From: Actinomycetota bacterium
GTDB lineage: Bacteria > Actinomycetota > CADDZG01 > JAHWKV01
Direction of reading: 5' to 3'
Assembly: GCA_019347725.1 (NCBI GenBank)
Contig: JAHWKV010000089.1
Location: 1-5,585, forward strand
DNA: 5,585 nt
Under the pieces are notes generated by a model. The model was not told the DNA's origin. It did no database searches and worked only from the letters and a program-made list of their open reading frames with translations. Below are positions 5,395 through 5,585 of the stretch, in pieces; position 1 is the stretch's first letter; every line of letters starts with the position of its first letter. Position numbers and translations under genes: made by a program.

Positions 5395-5585
5395 ATGGAG
5401 ATTCTCGTTGCAGTGGCCCTAGGCGTAGTCGCCAGCTTCTTCATCAAGGCAGTCTTCATGCCCGAGTTGAAGGTGGTTACCGGCGTAACCCTCGGCGCCG
5501 CAGGTGGACTGGCCGCATATCTGCTGTCCACAGCTGTTTCCGAGAGCATTTACCAGTACGTCGCAACCATCGGTACGGCCACCAT
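5395..5585 (+). CDS. Small membrane protein of unknown function, 3' end beyond the window
   Basis: The frame is open from ATG 5395 to the window edge, 63 full codons. The protein begins MEILVAVALGVVASFFIKAV: hydrophobic segment one is about residues 3-21, a short loop PELK follows, and segment two (about 27-47) contains the glycine-rich GVTLGAAGGLAAY, which could pack helices tightly. A third stretch may begin near residue 52. I recognise no family; small glycine-rich membrane proteins of the GlsB/YeaQ type have a loosely similar look, but I do not claim homology. GGAGGT at 5385-5390 supports the start at 5395. An in-frame ATG at 5383 is an alternative that would add MEVS; the GGAGG then lies inside the gene. 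Its position behind an ECF-type promoter suggests it is a target of the neighbouring sigma factor. Confidence 0.7.
   Translation, partial: MEILVAVALGVVASFFIKAVFMPELKVVTGVTLGAAGGLAAYLLSTAVSESIYQYVATIGTAT

Noticed and set aside
4926..5549. Minus-strand open frame of 207 codons across the anti-sigma gene and the last gene
   Set aside because: It overlaps a plus-strand gene with a clear ZAS motif and has no features of its own.

Overview
The window looks like chromosomal DNA of a high-G+C bacterium, most likely an actinobacterium (Actinomycetota), perhaps an early-branching one. The evidence is the base composition (clearly G+C-rich by eye), the EF-Tu and L33 sequences, GTG and TTG starts, the cysteine-containing L33, and a gene order (yajQ, tRNA-Tyr, then tRNA-Thr, tRNA-Met, rpmG) that I recall from actinobacterial genomes. 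I cannot place it below phylum from sequence alone.

Layout. 1-437 (minus strand): a YajQ-family nucleotide-binding protein cut by the window edge, preceded by a 20-codon basic micro-ORF whose stop overlaps the yajQ start. 524-607: tRNA-Tyr(GTA). 682-2371: a Pro/Glu-rich single-pass membrane protein of unknown function, then a MidA/NDUFAF7-type SAM methyltransferase 13 nt downstream. 2372-2581: an untranslated gap with a hairpin after the methyltransferase and candidate promoters for what follows. 2582-4246: a translation block of tRNA-Thr(GGT), tRNA-Met(CAT), EF-Tu (tuf) and ribosomal protein L33 (rpmG), closed by a 13-bp stem-loop terminator. 4310-5585: an ECF sigma factor, a zinc-finger (ZAS-type) anti-sigma factor with one membrane segment, and the start of a small membrane protein that runs off the window.

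How it works together. The tRNA-tuf-rpmG block supplies elongation components and resembles tRNA-tufB operons. The usual downstream neighbours (tRNA-Trp, secE, nusG, rplK) are absent within the remaining window, which switches at the terminator to a regulatory module. The most interesting signal is in that module: the same promoter-like element, GTAAC-N17-CGTC, occurs just upstream of the sigma gene and again over the end of the anti-sigma gene, just upstream of the small membrane protein. This has the form of an ECF sigma promoter pair, suggesting an autoregulated sigma/anti-sigma switch with the small membrane protein as a separately driven target. A hairpin with an AAGGA loop lies in the leader of that target gene.

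I see no mobile element, CRISPR array or defence system. Apart from the sigma/anti-sigma/target module and the micro-ORF, the window is mostly ordinary housekeeping DNA.
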